Of a stretch of DNA of 64,000 nucleotides, positions 27,546 to 38,000 are shown piece after piece (within the stretch, counting starts at the first letter, position 1; every line of letters starts with the position of its first letter). The DNA is taken from assembly GCA_013359135.1 (NCBI GenBank), contig JABWCN010000006.1, positions 1 to 64,000 of the forward strand, given 5' to 3'. This stretch comes from Pseudobdellovibrionaceae bacterium (GTDB lineage Bacteria; Bdellovibrionota; Bdellovibrionia; Bdellovibrionales; Bdellovibrionaceae). Made by a program: the position numbers and the translations under genes. A model generated the notes under the pieces. It did not search any database and was not told where the DNA came from. It saw nothing but the letters and a program-made list of their open reading frames with translations.

Positions 27546-28903
27546 TCTGTACCTCCAACACAATCCTCACCTAACAACTGCTTACGTGAATAATTTCTTT
27601 CCTGACATTCTTTTGAAGCTGGGCTAATGCCATCACGAAGACACAAAACTTCACGCATTTTTTCTTTAATATTTTTCAAATACTGACTATTTTGATCTAA
27701 TTTTTGACCAATAATTGCGGCCGGAGTTCGGGAAGAGAACCTATTAATATCCAAAAACTTATACACTTCTTTGGCTCCCTCGGAACTGTAGGCTACCGCT
27801 ATTAGTTTATTCAGCAAAGTTTCATTATTAATGATATGAGTTAAATTTCTTTTTTTCAATTGTGGAATTAAATATCGCTCTCGTAAAATTATATAATATC
27901 CTATAGAATAAATTGCACTTCTAGCCAAACCGTTTCCCGTGGCTATCCAACTACAGTAATTACCAGCATTAAACGCTGGAGGATCTGTCAGATCTTTCTT
28001 TGCTATCTTTTTAAAAGCGTCACATTTATGATTATCACTCTCGGCAATTGTAGATAAAATTTTTCTTCCATGAGTTATTTCTGTATCAAGCATGTCTTTA
28101 ATAGCGGGAGTAGTTAATTGCGCAAAACCAACCCCTTTAGAACTAGCAATGCTATAATTAAATCCTGACTCATTATTAAATTTTCTAAAAATAGCCGATG
28201 GATCAATGTCATACTTATCTGACAAGCAATCCAGAGCCGAGTTAATAACAAACTGAGTGTACTTTGACATATCTTCTGTTACACATTGTTTTTCATTTCC
28301 AGCGTACTTTCCATAAGACCTAGGGATTAAGCCCTGGCTAGGTAAAATAGCTCCTGCAATCTTTCGTCTATTGTTAGACTCACAACTGTAACCATCTCCG
28401 CTTGTGTCTCTTTTCAAAGCATTGTTAATACACTCCAGTTTAATAAACTCATAGGGCGTATATTTTTTCCCAATTAAATCTACCTGCTTCTGCGGCAATT
28501 TTATAGGAAAAGTGATCGTTTCCATAATTTGAGCCTTGGCTTTATTTAATAAGTTTTGAAAAAAATCAATAACTGTAGAAATTTGGTCTTTACTTTGAGG
28601 AACTAACTGACAACTAGACTCATCTCCCATTTTAAAATCATTCTCGTTAGCACTTTCTGAGTTCTCGTCTTTATTTTTATCTCTAAGCTCTGTAATCACA
28701 AAGTAAGATTTCGGTAAATCAAGGTTCCTTTCAAAATCATTATAAAGACGACGGTTCTCTGGTCTAGCCCCATTGACACACTCCAAAGCACTGACCGTAG
28801 AGGCTTTGGAGTTTTGATAGGAAAACAAAAATAAAAATAGAACTAAACAATTATAATTTCGTAAAAACACATTCCTTTTTCGGTAAATTTTTTTTAACCT
28901 CAA
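27542..28903 (-). CDS. SLT-like (lytic transglycosylase-related) exported protein
   Basis: A 453-residue protein with a hydrophobic N-terminal segment (NCLVLFLFLFSYQNS). The central part carries a motif that resembles the soluble lytic transglycosylase core: FRKFNNESGFNYSIASSKG, followed by VGFAQLT, where the Glu of NESGFN would be catalytic and GFAQLT replaces the usual GLMQLM. Ten or more cysteines suggest disulphides in the periplasm. It is not a typical SLT length, and the usual third motif is not obvious, so it may be a divergent or structural member. It is the first gene of a pair with the coiled-coil protein. Confidence 0.65.
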   Translation of the reverse strand: MRLKKIYRKRNVFLRNYNCLVLFLFLFSYQNSKASTVSALECVNGARPENRRLYNDFERNLDLPKSYFVITELRDKNKDENSESANENDFKMGDESSCQLVPQSKDQISTVIDFFQNLLNKAKAQIMETITFPIKLPQKQVDLIGKKYTPYEFIKLECINNALKRDTSGDGYSCESNNRRKIAGAILPSQGLIPRSYGKYAGNEKQCVTEDMSKYTQFVINSALDCLSDKYDIDPSAIFRKFNNESGFNYSIASSKGVGFAQLTTPAIKDMLDTEITHGRKILSTIAESDNHKCDAFKKIAKKDLTDPPAFNAGNYCSWIATGNGLARSAIYSIGYYIILRERYLIPQLKKRNLTHIINNETLLNKLIAVAYSSEGAKEVYKFLDINRFSSRTPAAIIGQKLDQNSQYLKNIKEKMREVLCLRDGISPASKECQERNYSRKQLLGEDCVGGTE

Positions 28904-29121
28904 GTAATCTTTTAGGCTCTAAAGCTTCCTCAATTGAGTTAGGTACAAACACCTTAAGTTAAACTAAACAAGACAGTAGAGAAAACAAAAAGCTCAAATT
29001 GAGATGATCAAATTAGGAAGTGCCTGATTTGGACTACCCTCAACGAGGAAATGAGGACAGACCCTAGAGATACTTATTTTTTTATTTCTATTGTTAAAAA
29101 GATTTGTTAATACCTTTGTCT

Positions 29122-30759
29122 ATGATTCATATTTCTAATATTTCAAAACAATACGGTAACAAAATACTTTATAAAAACGGTACATTTCAAATAAATCCTG
29201 GCGAAAAAATTGGTCTTGTTGGCCCCAATGGAGCTGGTAAATCCACAATTTTTCGTATCATAGTCAACGAGGAAGGACCAGACACTGGTACCATTAGCAA
29301 ACCAGAAAAAACTGTTGTTGGTTATTTTTCTCAAAATATTGAAGAAATGAAAGGCAAGTCTGCTCTTCAAGAAGTTATCTCATCTGCTGGAAAAATTAGC
29401 GAACTTCAGCAAAAAATTGCACACTACGAACAACAACTTGCAGATCCCAATTTAGATGAAGACAAGATGACTAAAATTCTTGAAGCCTATGGAGAAGCTC
29501 AAGGGGATTTTGAACGTCTTGGTGGCTATGACCTTGAGTCAAGAGCCCAAGAAATTTTGACAGGCTTAGGAATTGGTCCTGAAGATTATCATCGCCCAAC
29601 AGAAAGTTTTAGCGGCGGATGGAAAATGAGAATTGCTTTAGCTAAAATTTTATTAATGAACCCCGACGTTCTCTTGATGGATGAGCCCACGAATCATCTT
29701 GATCTTGAATCTATCATTTGGCTGGAGGAATGGATTCGTCAATTTAAAGGCTCTGTACTTATGACAAGTCATGACCGAGACTTTATGAATCGCTTAGTCA
29801 GTAAAATCGTCGAAGTAGCCTATCAGGCCATAACCGTTTATTCGGGAAATTATGATTTTTATGAAAAAGAAAAAGCCATAAGAAAAGAACAACTTATTGC
29901 CGCAGCCAAACGTCAAGAAGAAATGCTCGCCAAGGAGGAAGAATTTATCGCTAGATTTGCTGCTCGCGCTTCTCACGCAGCACAAGTACAATCTCGAGTA
30001 AAAAAATTAGAAAAAATTGATCGCATTGAAATTCCCATCGAAGAAAAAGAAATTCAATTTGATTGGCCTACTCCTCCGCGTGGCGGGGATGAAGTTGTCA
30101 AATTTGAAAATTTAGAAAAAGTTTGGGAAACTCCAGAGGGTAAACAAAAACTTGTTTTCAAAAATGCCAGCGCCTTAGTTAAAAGATCAGACAGAGTTGC
30201 TGTTGTTGGAGTCAATGGAGCGGGAAAATCTACACTTTTAAAAATTATAGCAAATCACACTAAAGCAACCAGTGGATTTATTCAAATTGGATCAAGTATA
30301 GATATTGGTTACTTCAGTCAAAACTCACTTGATGTTTTAAATCCTCAAAATACTATTGTTGAAGAAATTCATACTCATATTCCCACAGCTGGTTTGGGCT
30401 ATATTCGTAGTCTTCTTGGTGCTTTTAAATTTTCAGGGGAAGAGGCTGATAAAAAAATTTCCATCCTCTCGGGTGGAGAAAAAAGCAGGGTTGTTCTTGC
30501 AACCATTCTTTCCAAGCCAGTCAACTTATTAATTCTAGACGAGCCAACAAATCACTTGGATATTACCTCAAGAGAGGTGCTTCTTCAGGCAGTTAAAAAT
30601 TTTCCAGGAACTGTTTTAATCGTAAGCCATGATCGTTTTTTCCTACGAGAAATCACGACCAGGGTCTTTGAGCTAGATAAAAATGTTCTGAACGTCTATG
30701 ATGGCACCTGGGATTACTATTTAGAAAAATCAGAGAGACTAAAAGCTAATAAACATTAA
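29122..30759 (+). CDS. ABC-F family ATPase
   Basis: A cytoplasmic protein of about 545 residues with two ABC domains and no membrane segments. Walker A motifs are GPNGAGKST and GVNGAGKST, signatures SFSGGWKMR and LSGGEKSR, and Walker B motifs each end DEPTNHLD. A charged linker between the domains (KEEEFIARFAARASHAAQV) is the ABC-F P-site tRNA-interaction motif. Family members act on the ribosome, easing stalls or giving antibiotic protection; this looks like a Uup/YheS-type housekeeping form. I choose the ATG at 29122 over an upstream TTG because it starts the conserved core; neither has a clear ribosome site. Confidence 0.9.
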   Translation: MIHISNISKQYGNKILYKNGTFQINPGEKIGLVGPNGAGKSTIFRIIVNEEGPDTGTISKPEKTVVGYFSQNIEEMKGKSALQEVISSAGKISELQQKIAHYEQQLADPNLDEDKMTKILEAYGEAQGDFERLGGYDLESRAQEILTGLGIGPEDYHRPTESFSGGWKMRIALAKILLMNPDVLLMDEPTNHLDLESIIWLEEWIRQFKGSVLMTSHDRDFMNRLVSKIVEVAYQAITVYSGNYDFYEKEKAIRKEQLIAAAKRQEEMLAKEEEFIARFAARASHAAQVQSRVKKLEKIDRIEIPIEEKEIQFDWPTPPRGGDEVVKFENLEKVWETPEGKQKLVFKNASALVKRSDRVAVVGVNGAGKSTLLKIIANHTKATSGFIQIGSSIDIGYFSQNSLDVLNPQNTIVEEIHTHIPTAGLGYIRSLLGAFKFSGEEADKKISILSGGEKSRVVLATILSKPVNLLILDEPTNHLDITSREVLLQAVKNFPGTVLIVSHDRFFLREITTRVFELDKNVLNVYDGTWDYYLEKSERLKANKH

Positions 30760-30860
30760 AAATATACGAGCGCTGTTTGGTTAAGCCTGTGACATTTCAT
30801 TCTGTGATATTTCGCTATTGTAAAGAAAATAGCCAAGTAAGTTAGGTATGTAATCTTGAT

Positions 30861-32915
30861 CTAGTGGGCACCTAGTAGATCATTTACAATTCGATCGGCT
30901 TTATAAATTTTTTTCAATGCCTCGACTAATGCCGCACTATGAACTGAAACAGCGCGGTTGACTGAATCATCAAAGCCATAATCACCACCTAGTGATTGAA
31001 GATTTCCGTCAAAAATCAAACCTACAATTTCTGCGTTCTTATTGATAACTGGAGAACCAGAGTTACCACCGATAATATCGTTGTCTGAAACAAAATTCAT
31101 AGGTGTGTTCAAATCCAATATAGTTTTTGCATCTAACCATGATTTGGGTAATGCAAATGGATCGCTGCCAGTATGACGATCAAATGCTCCCTGCATTTTT
31201 GTGATCGGATTTATCTGAGTAGCGCCCTCTGCATAACCACGAATTTTTCCATAGGACACCCTTAATGTGAACGTTGCATCTGGATATGTATTGGCTCCAT
31301 TCACGGCAAATTGCGCGTGAGCCACTCGCTCACTTTGCTTTTTAATAATTGGTTCAATGTCATCTTCAAATTTTTTCCGAATTGCTCGGCCATCAGGGTC
31401 AATAGCAAGAGCCAATTGAATCATTGGATCCTTTGAAGACTCAATCGCCTTCTGCCCGCCTTCAAAAAGCTCTTTACGAACCTTTGGGTCTTTTAATCTA
31501 GTACCCTTTACCAACTCTTGAGCCAATGTCGCAGGAGACTTAAGACCTAGCACCTTTTTTACAAACGGATGATCTGCTTTTAAATCCTCTCTCATTTTTG
31601 TTAACCCAAAAGTCATTTTCGCGATTTCAAATTCTTCATAGATAGGTGCTTCGCTGAACAATTCTTGTTTCAACTGAGGTAAACGTGAATCATTGAACTC
31701 GCGATATCTTTTCTCATTTGGCTTCTGCAATTCTTCAGCGGCTCGAACCAATCTCTTAGCCTTCCAAAACAAATCCGATCCATAACTTGTTTGTTCAATT
31801 TTTTCTAAAGAAATTTTTATGTTTTTTAAAGCTAATTGAGCCTTAGCAAGCTCATCCCAGGCAGAACCATATGCAACTTTCCATTTTGGATTCATATTTA
31901 TCTTTTGACGTAATTTGGTTTCTTCAGCAACCTTTTTTCCAAAAAAATTCTTATCTAGTAAAGCTTCTTCTTTTCCTTTCGTCTTTTTCAGACTGTTTTC
32001 AACACCGAATAAATCAGTTTCAGAGGTCCGACGTTGCTCAATTCCGCGGTTGCCATATTCTTTTAAAAATCCACGGTATTCAGATAGGCTTAAAAGGTTA
32101 CGAATTAAGCCAAAATCTCGCAGGTATTCAAGTTCTGCAACTGTAAGCAATCTTGAGGTGTTACCTGGATGTCCCGAAACAAAAGTTAAGTCTCCGTCTT
32201 TAGCGACATCATTTGACCATTTAAAAAAGTTTTTATTCACCAAAGGCCTATTATTTTCATAAACACGCAAAAATGAAACATCTAAATCATACCGAGGAAA
32301 ATTAAAATTATCTGGATCTCCACCAAAAAATGCAATGGCCATTTCAGGAGCAAAAACTAAACGCACATCTTGATATCGATGATATTTGTACAAATGGTAT
32401 TCCCCTCCATGAAACAACGTAACAACATCGCAGCGAATATTGTCGTCACCACCCGAGCAATTTTTTTCAATTTTAGCCATTTCTGCTTTTTGCGCATCAT
32501 TATAGGCTTGTCCTTTTAAATTTTTGGTCGCTGCTGTGATTTGTTGGGTAACATTTGAAATATTAACCAATCGATTCACTTCAATTTCAGGACAACGAAC
32601 TTCGTCGTTTTCAGTTTTTGCATAAAACCCCTCAGAGACGTAATCCTTGTTCGCATTCGAAAGCTGTTCGATACATGAATGGGCACAGTGATGATTCGTC
32701 ATAACCAGTCCATTCGCAGAAACAAAGCTTCCTGAGCAACCACCGGCCAGGCGAGCAGAGGCTAGCCTAACATGATCAAGCCATTCAGGAGTTGCTAAAA
32801 AATTGTATTTTTTTTGAACCGTATTCGTTGGAAAATTATTTAAAAGCCACATGCCTTCGTCAGCAAAGGAAGTGATCGAATTCAAAACAACAAAAGAGAA
32901 GATAAAAAACTTCAT
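30861..32915 (-). CDS. S46 family dipeptidyl-peptidase (DPP7-like)
   Basis: A 684-residue exported serine peptidase with a signal peptide (MKFFIFSFVVLNSITSFA). Catalytic regions are MTNHHCAH (His75/76), FGGDPDNFNFPRYDLDVSF (Asp) and GGNSGSPV (Ser619). Eighteen residues after the catalytic Ser lies Gly637 in IFDGN. In S46 enzymes Gly there (DPP7) gives preference for hydrophobic P1 residues, and Arg (DPP11) gives acidic. It should remove dipeptides from the N-terminus of peptides in the periplasm, fitting growth on protein. Single gene, ending next to the ABC-F gene and divergent from the motor-like operon. Confidence 0.92.
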   Translation of the reverse strand: MKFFIFSFVVLNSITSFADEGMWLLNNFPTNTVQKKYNFLATPEWLDHVRLASARLAGGCSGSFVSANGLVMTNHHCAHSCIEQLSNANKDYVSEGFYAKTENDEVRCPEIEVNRLVNISNVTQQITAATKNLKGQAYNDAQKAEMAKIEKNCSGGDDNIRCDVVTLFHGGEYHLYKYHRYQDVRLVFAPEMAIAFFGGDPDNFNFPRYDLDVSFLRVYENNRPLVNKNFFKWSNDVAKDGDLTFVSGHPGNTSRLLTVAELEYLRDFGLIRNLLSLSEYRGFLKEYGNRGIEQRRTSETDLFGVENSLKKTKGKEEALLDKNFFGKKVAEETKLRQKINMNPKWKVAYGSAWDELAKAQLALKNIKISLEKIEQTSYGSDLFWKAKRLVRAAEELQKPNEKRYREFNDSRLPQLKQELFSEAPIYEEFEIAKMTFGLTKMREDLKADHPFVKKVLGLKSPATLAQELVKGTRLKDPKVRKELFEGGQKAIESSKDPMIQLALAIDPDGRAIRKKFEDDIEPIIKKQSERVAHAQFAVNGANTYPDATFTLRVSYGKIRGYAEGATQINPITKMQGAFDRHTGSDPFALPKSWLDAKTILDLNTPMNFVSDNDIIGGNSGSPVINKNAEIVGLIFDGNLQSLGGDYGFDDSVNRAVSVHSAALVEALKKIYKADRIVNDLLGAH

Positions 32916-33266
32916 AAAAACATCCTTCGTTCCTAATCAAAAATATTTTTCAATTTATTCAACTATATTTTCTTGTTAGATTTTAGAATACCTTATTTTT
33001 AAAAATAGACATGAAGTAGCATGGCTTCAGGACTTTTGTTATAGTTATATACGACTTACCTACTTAACTGTAGTTTAAATGTGATTTACCTGGTCAAAAG
33101 ATTTCTTCTAGACTTTAAAACTGTTTCTAGTTTTTATTATTGATCAAATCTGTTTTCTTATCTGAAATTTGTCATTTAATTATCCATTCCAGACCTATTT
33201 CATATTGAGATTTTTTCTGCTTTACCGAAACGATATGTGATGAAAAAAATATCGTTAGGTGGTTAT
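32916..33266. other. divergent promoter region before the motor-like operon
   Basis: About 350 AT-rich bases between the S46 peptidase and the FliF/FliG-like gene. They must hold both promoters. I see only a weak 6-base hairpin near 33117-33134 followed by T. I find no convincing FliA-type or sigma-54-type promoter and no open frame. Confidence 0.5.
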
Positions 33267-35045
33267 ATGAAAATAATGAAGAATCCTTCGCGATTCAGTA
33301 CTATAAGTGCTTGTCTTGTAGTTCTTTTATTAGTTCTTTCACCGGCCATTGCTCAATTTCGAGAGGAAATGGCAACACTCGAGACTATGTATGAATCGCG
33401 TGCAAGAGCTGTTGTGAATACCGTGCTAAGACCTTATGAATATTCACTAGTCGTTGCTGTTGACATTGATAAAGATGAAACAAGACTTGCTAAGCTTCAA
33501 GAAGAATTTGAAAAAGACCTATTGCCTGGAATGCCCGGTGGAATTAACTCTGAAAATCCCGCAATTGCTAATCAACTTCATGAAATGAAAAGTAAAGTAG
33601 ATATACACCTTGTCCTTGCTAATAAAATTACTAAAGAAAAAGAAGAAACTATTTCCTCTTTGCTTAAAATGAAACTTCATCTTGACGAGAAAAATGGAGA
33701 CTCCTTAACGATTGTTCGCTCTGAACTACCTTCAGAAAAAGAAGAAGTTAGTGCTACTAAATTGCCTGAATTATCTTGGAAAATGTGGGGCATGATCACT
33801 GCAACTATTTTACTTTTGTTGTCAGGATTGTTTTTCTACTTAAGTCGTAAAACCAATAAGTCTGATAAAAAAGAAGATGAGAAAAAAGATAAAGAAGAAA
33901 ATGTAAAACCAGATTTAGAAAAACAAAAAACTGACGCCAATGAAGCCACCGCTGAAAATAAAGACAATGACACTTTGCCTGAACTAGATCCCACAGAAAT
34001 CATGTTTGAGCAAAAACAACAAATACTTTCACTAGCTTCTCAATATCCTGAGGCAACCATTCAAGCGCTTACTGAACACTTTCAAAAAGGCCATGAACAT
34101 GATGTCCTTTATCTTTGTGAAGCTTTCGGTTGGGAATTAGCTAAGAAAATTTTTGCTGGTTTTTCTCCCCGTATATGGGGTCGTATGGGACACATGTTAA
34201 TTGCTGAACAAGAAAAACCTGATGTTAATAAGATGATTAAAGCTCTAGAGGTTTGTAACAAGAATATTCTTAAAAAATTCTTAGAGCTTGGTGATGTTGA
34301 TTCTAAAAATCCTTTCGCTTTCATTTGGAAGTTAGGTTCCTATGACCGCAGTAAACTTCTGGCTAATGAATCTGCTCAAAATATTGCATTAATTTGTGCG
34401 CATGGCGATAGTGAGCAAGTCGGAGAAATCATGGAATCTTTGGATCCCATCACTCAGGAAGCTGTTACTGTGTGTATTTCTAGATTGCAAAGTTTTAATG
34501 AACAACAAACTCGAGCGGTCAACGATTCTCTAATTAAAAAACTGAAACAATTAAAAGAAAACCCTGAGGTTAAAGCTAATGGTATCGAAATCGTATCTGA
34601 TCTATTAAGAGCATTACCAGCCGAAAAAGAATCTGCTTTTTTTGAAAAAATACTCCTTGAAAATCCTGTTGATGCAGAAAAAGTGAGAAGAAGAATTTTA
34701 CTTTATGCAGATATAAAATATGTCCCAGCAGATATTATTTCTGAAGTTTCTGCAATGTTAGACATCAGTGTTTTAGTAAATGCCCTTAGAAAGGGAAATC
34801 CAGAAACTAAAGAATATATTCTCAAAGCTCTACCTCCAAAAAAATCTTACATGATTCAAAGAGATCTCGAATTGGATGTCTCGATTAGCGACAGACAATC
34901 TGCTTTGTCTCAACGTGAAATTGTAAAAACGATTACAGCCCTCCTTAAGGCAAAAAATCTTGAGCTGGTTGAGCTATTAAAAGATTCCAAATATAATAAA
35001 ATAGTTGGCTCTAAACCAAAAATGGAACGTCCAAAGGCGGCATAA
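33267..35045 (+). CDS. FliF(C-terminal)-FliG-like fusion protein
   Basis: The 592-residue product starts at the ATG at 33267, which has AGGTGG four bases upstream; the earlier GTG/ATG at 33237/33240 lacks a ribosome site. Residues 1-29 are a signal peptide or anchor (ending SPAIA). Residues 38-152 resemble the last ring-building domain of FliF, with YESRARAVVNTVLRP and the FliF-typical LDEKNGDSLTIV. A membrane helix at 174-193 and a charged linker follow. Residues 245-575 resemble FliG: NESAQNIALICAHGDSEQ matches the FliG middle domain, and RRRILLYADIKYVPADI plus ALRKGNPETKEYILKALP match FliG-C. The FliG torque-helix charges are not conserved. It probably anchors a non-flagellar rotor or ring. 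First gene of a five-gene operon. Confidence 0.8.
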   Translation: MKIMKNPSRFSTISACLVVLLLVLSPAIAQFREEMATLETMYESRARAVVNTVLRPYEYSLVVAVDIDKDETRLAKLQEEFEKDLLPGMPGGINSENPAIANQLHEMKSKVDIHLVLANKITKEKEETISSLLKMKLHLDEKNGDSLTIVRSELPSEKEEVSATKLPELSWKMWGMITATILLLLSGLFFYLSRKTNKSDKKEDEKKDKEENVKPDLEKQKTDANEATAENKDNDTLPELDPTEIMFEQKQQILSLASQYPEATIQALTEHFQKGHEHDVLYLCEAFGWELAKKIFAGFSPRIWGRMGHMLIAEQEKPDVNKMIKALEVCNKNILKKFLELGDVDSKNPFAFIWKLGSYDRSKLLANESAQNIALICAHGDSEQVGEIMESLDPITQEAVTVCISRLQSFNEQQTRAVNDSLIKKLKQLKENPEVKANGIEIVSDLLRALPAEKESAFFEKILLENPVDAEKVRRRILLYADIKYVPADIISEVSAMLDISVLVNALRKGNPETKEYILKALPPKKSYMIQRDLELDVSISDRQSALSQREIVKTITALLKAKNLELVELLKDSKYNKIVGSKPKMERPKAA

Positions 35046-35048
35046 TTA

Positions 35049-38000
35049 ATGAAAATTAATTTAGACTCTTTTTTTAAAATAAAATACGGCCTCATTAAGG
35101 TTTTAATACCCATAGTGCTGTCTTTGGGCGCACTTACAAGCTGTAGTAATTCTGGATTACAAGGCACAAGTCTTTATAGCAAGTTTCAAGGAATTTCTTC
35201 TGCTGAAGCCCTAAGCCCAAGTTCTATTAGACTCACTTGGGGTCTGGATGCAAAATACACAGAATATCGTATTTACGAAAATGACGCCGTGACACCAGCT
35301 AAAAAAGAAACCTTTGGAATGACAACAGTTAGTAATCTACAAGCTGGGACAACTTATTATTATCTTATTTCAGGATATTCTGAGGCTGCTGGAGAAAATT
35401 TTGTAGGTGATAAAATTTCTGTTATGACCATGAATCACTTCACAGGTTTAAAAAGTGATGGAATCATTTTGAAATCTAGCAACGAAGTCAAGTTGTCTTG
35501 GACTATGAATTCTGCAACAACTAAATTTAAAATTTACTATAAAAATAAAACTGGAACTTGGGACCTAAATTCTCCTGCAACAATTGTAGAAAATGATAAT
35601 CAATACACATTAACTGGTTTAACAACTGGACAAGAGTATTGCTTCTATATAAAAGCTGAATATCTTGATGGAACTTCAGAACCAGCAGCTTCCTCTGAGG
35701 CTGATTTAAACTCAGCAGCTCCTTGTCAGTTGATTACAGCTCCAATGCCATCACTTCCAACAATAAGTATCAACTCAGTTACCTTTGGTGATTTTCCATG
35801 GTTTTGGACAGCTAATGGAGATACCACTTACAAAACTGAAATTTATGATTCCTCTACAAATAATCGTATTGCCAGTCGTATTGGAAATGGTTATTTCCGT
35901 TCTACAGTTAGTTTAAATCAAGGAAATAAAAACTTTTATGCTCTTGTTTCAAATGCCACAGGAAATGTGTCTCGCGTTGATTTAAATATTATTAGCAATA
36001 AAGCTGTCACCTCAACAGCAGTAAGAAAAATGAATTCCACTGGCAGTATTGGACCCATTTTTCCGCCTATTCTTTCTGATGGAAAAGGCCCTCAAAATCT
36101 TGGTACTCAAGTTGTAAGTGGTGACTTCAACTGTGATGGTCTTCCTGATATCGCGGTTTCTGCTAACGCTTCGGTCCCATTTAGCACCAAGGAGCATTAT
36201 TCTGGAATAGGCTCTGTAACTGTCTATTACACTCGTCAATATATTGAAAATGATGCTAACGGCGATCCTGTTACCAAATATGGTTTAAAAACAGACGTGG
36301 CTCCTTCTGCCACTGCAGTAGCTCCTAATCCACAACTTATATCCTATCCTATAGACACCTCTTCTGCATCGATTGGAACTAAACTCGCTGTTGGTAACTT
36401 CAATGGTGATTGCTACCAAAAAGGTTACGATGCGGCTTCACCAAATGGTTCTCCTGCAAGAGGTAACTGTGATTATATCTACACTCACTTTACCACTCCG
36501 ACAGCTCAGTTGATAAGAAATACTAAAAAGTGCGATGATTTAGTTGTTAATACTAAAGCGGGGTATTTTTATGTCGTTTATGGAGACCCAGTTCTGGGAT
36601 TGGTTTCAGGATCAATGTCAAATACGGCAGGTTCTGATGAACAAACTTGTGATTCGGCATCTTCTTCATGTAGAACCTCAAAATACAATGTCCCTACAGG
36701 TTATAATAGTTCTTCATTTGGCCGTGCGATTGCCGTAGGAGATTTTAATAATGATGGTTTTGACGATATCGCCGTTTCCGCTCCATTAAATGGAACAAAT
36801 ATTGACGACATTTTGGTTTATCGAGGCGATAGCCTTGGGATTTATCCTTATGGAAGCTCTTATTCTTTTAGTAATATAAGGGCTGATTCAAGTGTTGGAT
36901 TAGCAGGTGCTGAAATCATTTCATCTTCTTCTAATGACTTCGGATTTTCACTTACAGCAGTTCCCAACTCAAGACTCTGTAAAAACGGTAGTCCAGCATC
37001 TTCTGTTTACCGAACTCAATTTCTTTCTGATGGATCAAATCAAAATATTAATGGCTTAGACACCACAAAATGCGCAGACTTAATTATTGGCTCTCCGAAG
37101 AAAGCTCATGGTTCTAATACAGGTTCCATCTATAGCTGTCGCGGAAGTCAGCCAACTGTAGGAGATAAACAAAAAATCACCTCTTGGACTTGCAGAGAAC
37201 ACTATCCCAATTCCATAGCTAGTGAACTAATTTCTGATTTCGGTTACTCTTTAGTAGGTGTTGCTAATCAAAATGGTTATCCCGTTGGACCGAACGTCCT
37301 AGGAACTGCGCTGAGCCTTCGTCGTCCAAATGTCTGGGGAGCTCTGTTCGTTGGGGCCCCATCATCAACTATCAATACTCAAACTAATGTTGGAAGTGTT
37401 TATGGATATTATTTAACCGATAGTAATGGAAATAATGTGAGCAAAGGAATTCAAACAGTTCTGGGTTCTGCGGGAGGAGCTCACACTGTTGGAGCAGATA
37501 ATGCTGTTCCTTGTGATCGCGTTAACTCAACTTGTGTTGTACAAAGAATTTATCCTTCACCGGCCCAAGTGGGTATGAAGTTTGGATTTACTTTAAGTTC
37601 TGTTGGTGAAAAAGCTGGAAGTGATGATCCATGGATGCCGATGTTAGCTGTGGGCTCTCCTTACAGAGATAACATTAATACCAGTGGACAAACTGTTACT
37701 GATGCTGGTGCTTTATATCTTTTCCGTGGAGACATCTCTACTTTTATGAACCAAATCGATAACGGTATTGAAATCACTCAACCAAAATATAACCCCACCA
37801 AGCTCACAGCTTGTAGTAATGGAGATTGTACTTGGCTTTCGGGCGGAGTGAGTCCTTTTGGTAGCACTATCGTTTATTCTAATACTGTTTCAACTAGTGC
37901 TAATCTTGGACTTGGTGGAGCTGCTGGTTTTAATTCTCTGGCTGATTACAGCTTTAATAATGACACGCAAACAGATGTTTTTGTTTCAGCCCCTAATGAC

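Noticed and set aside
33117-33134. Weak stem-loop followed by T in the region before the FliF/FliG-like gene
   Set aside because: Six A/T-rich base pairs are expected by chance in this composition, and no gene ends there on that strand.
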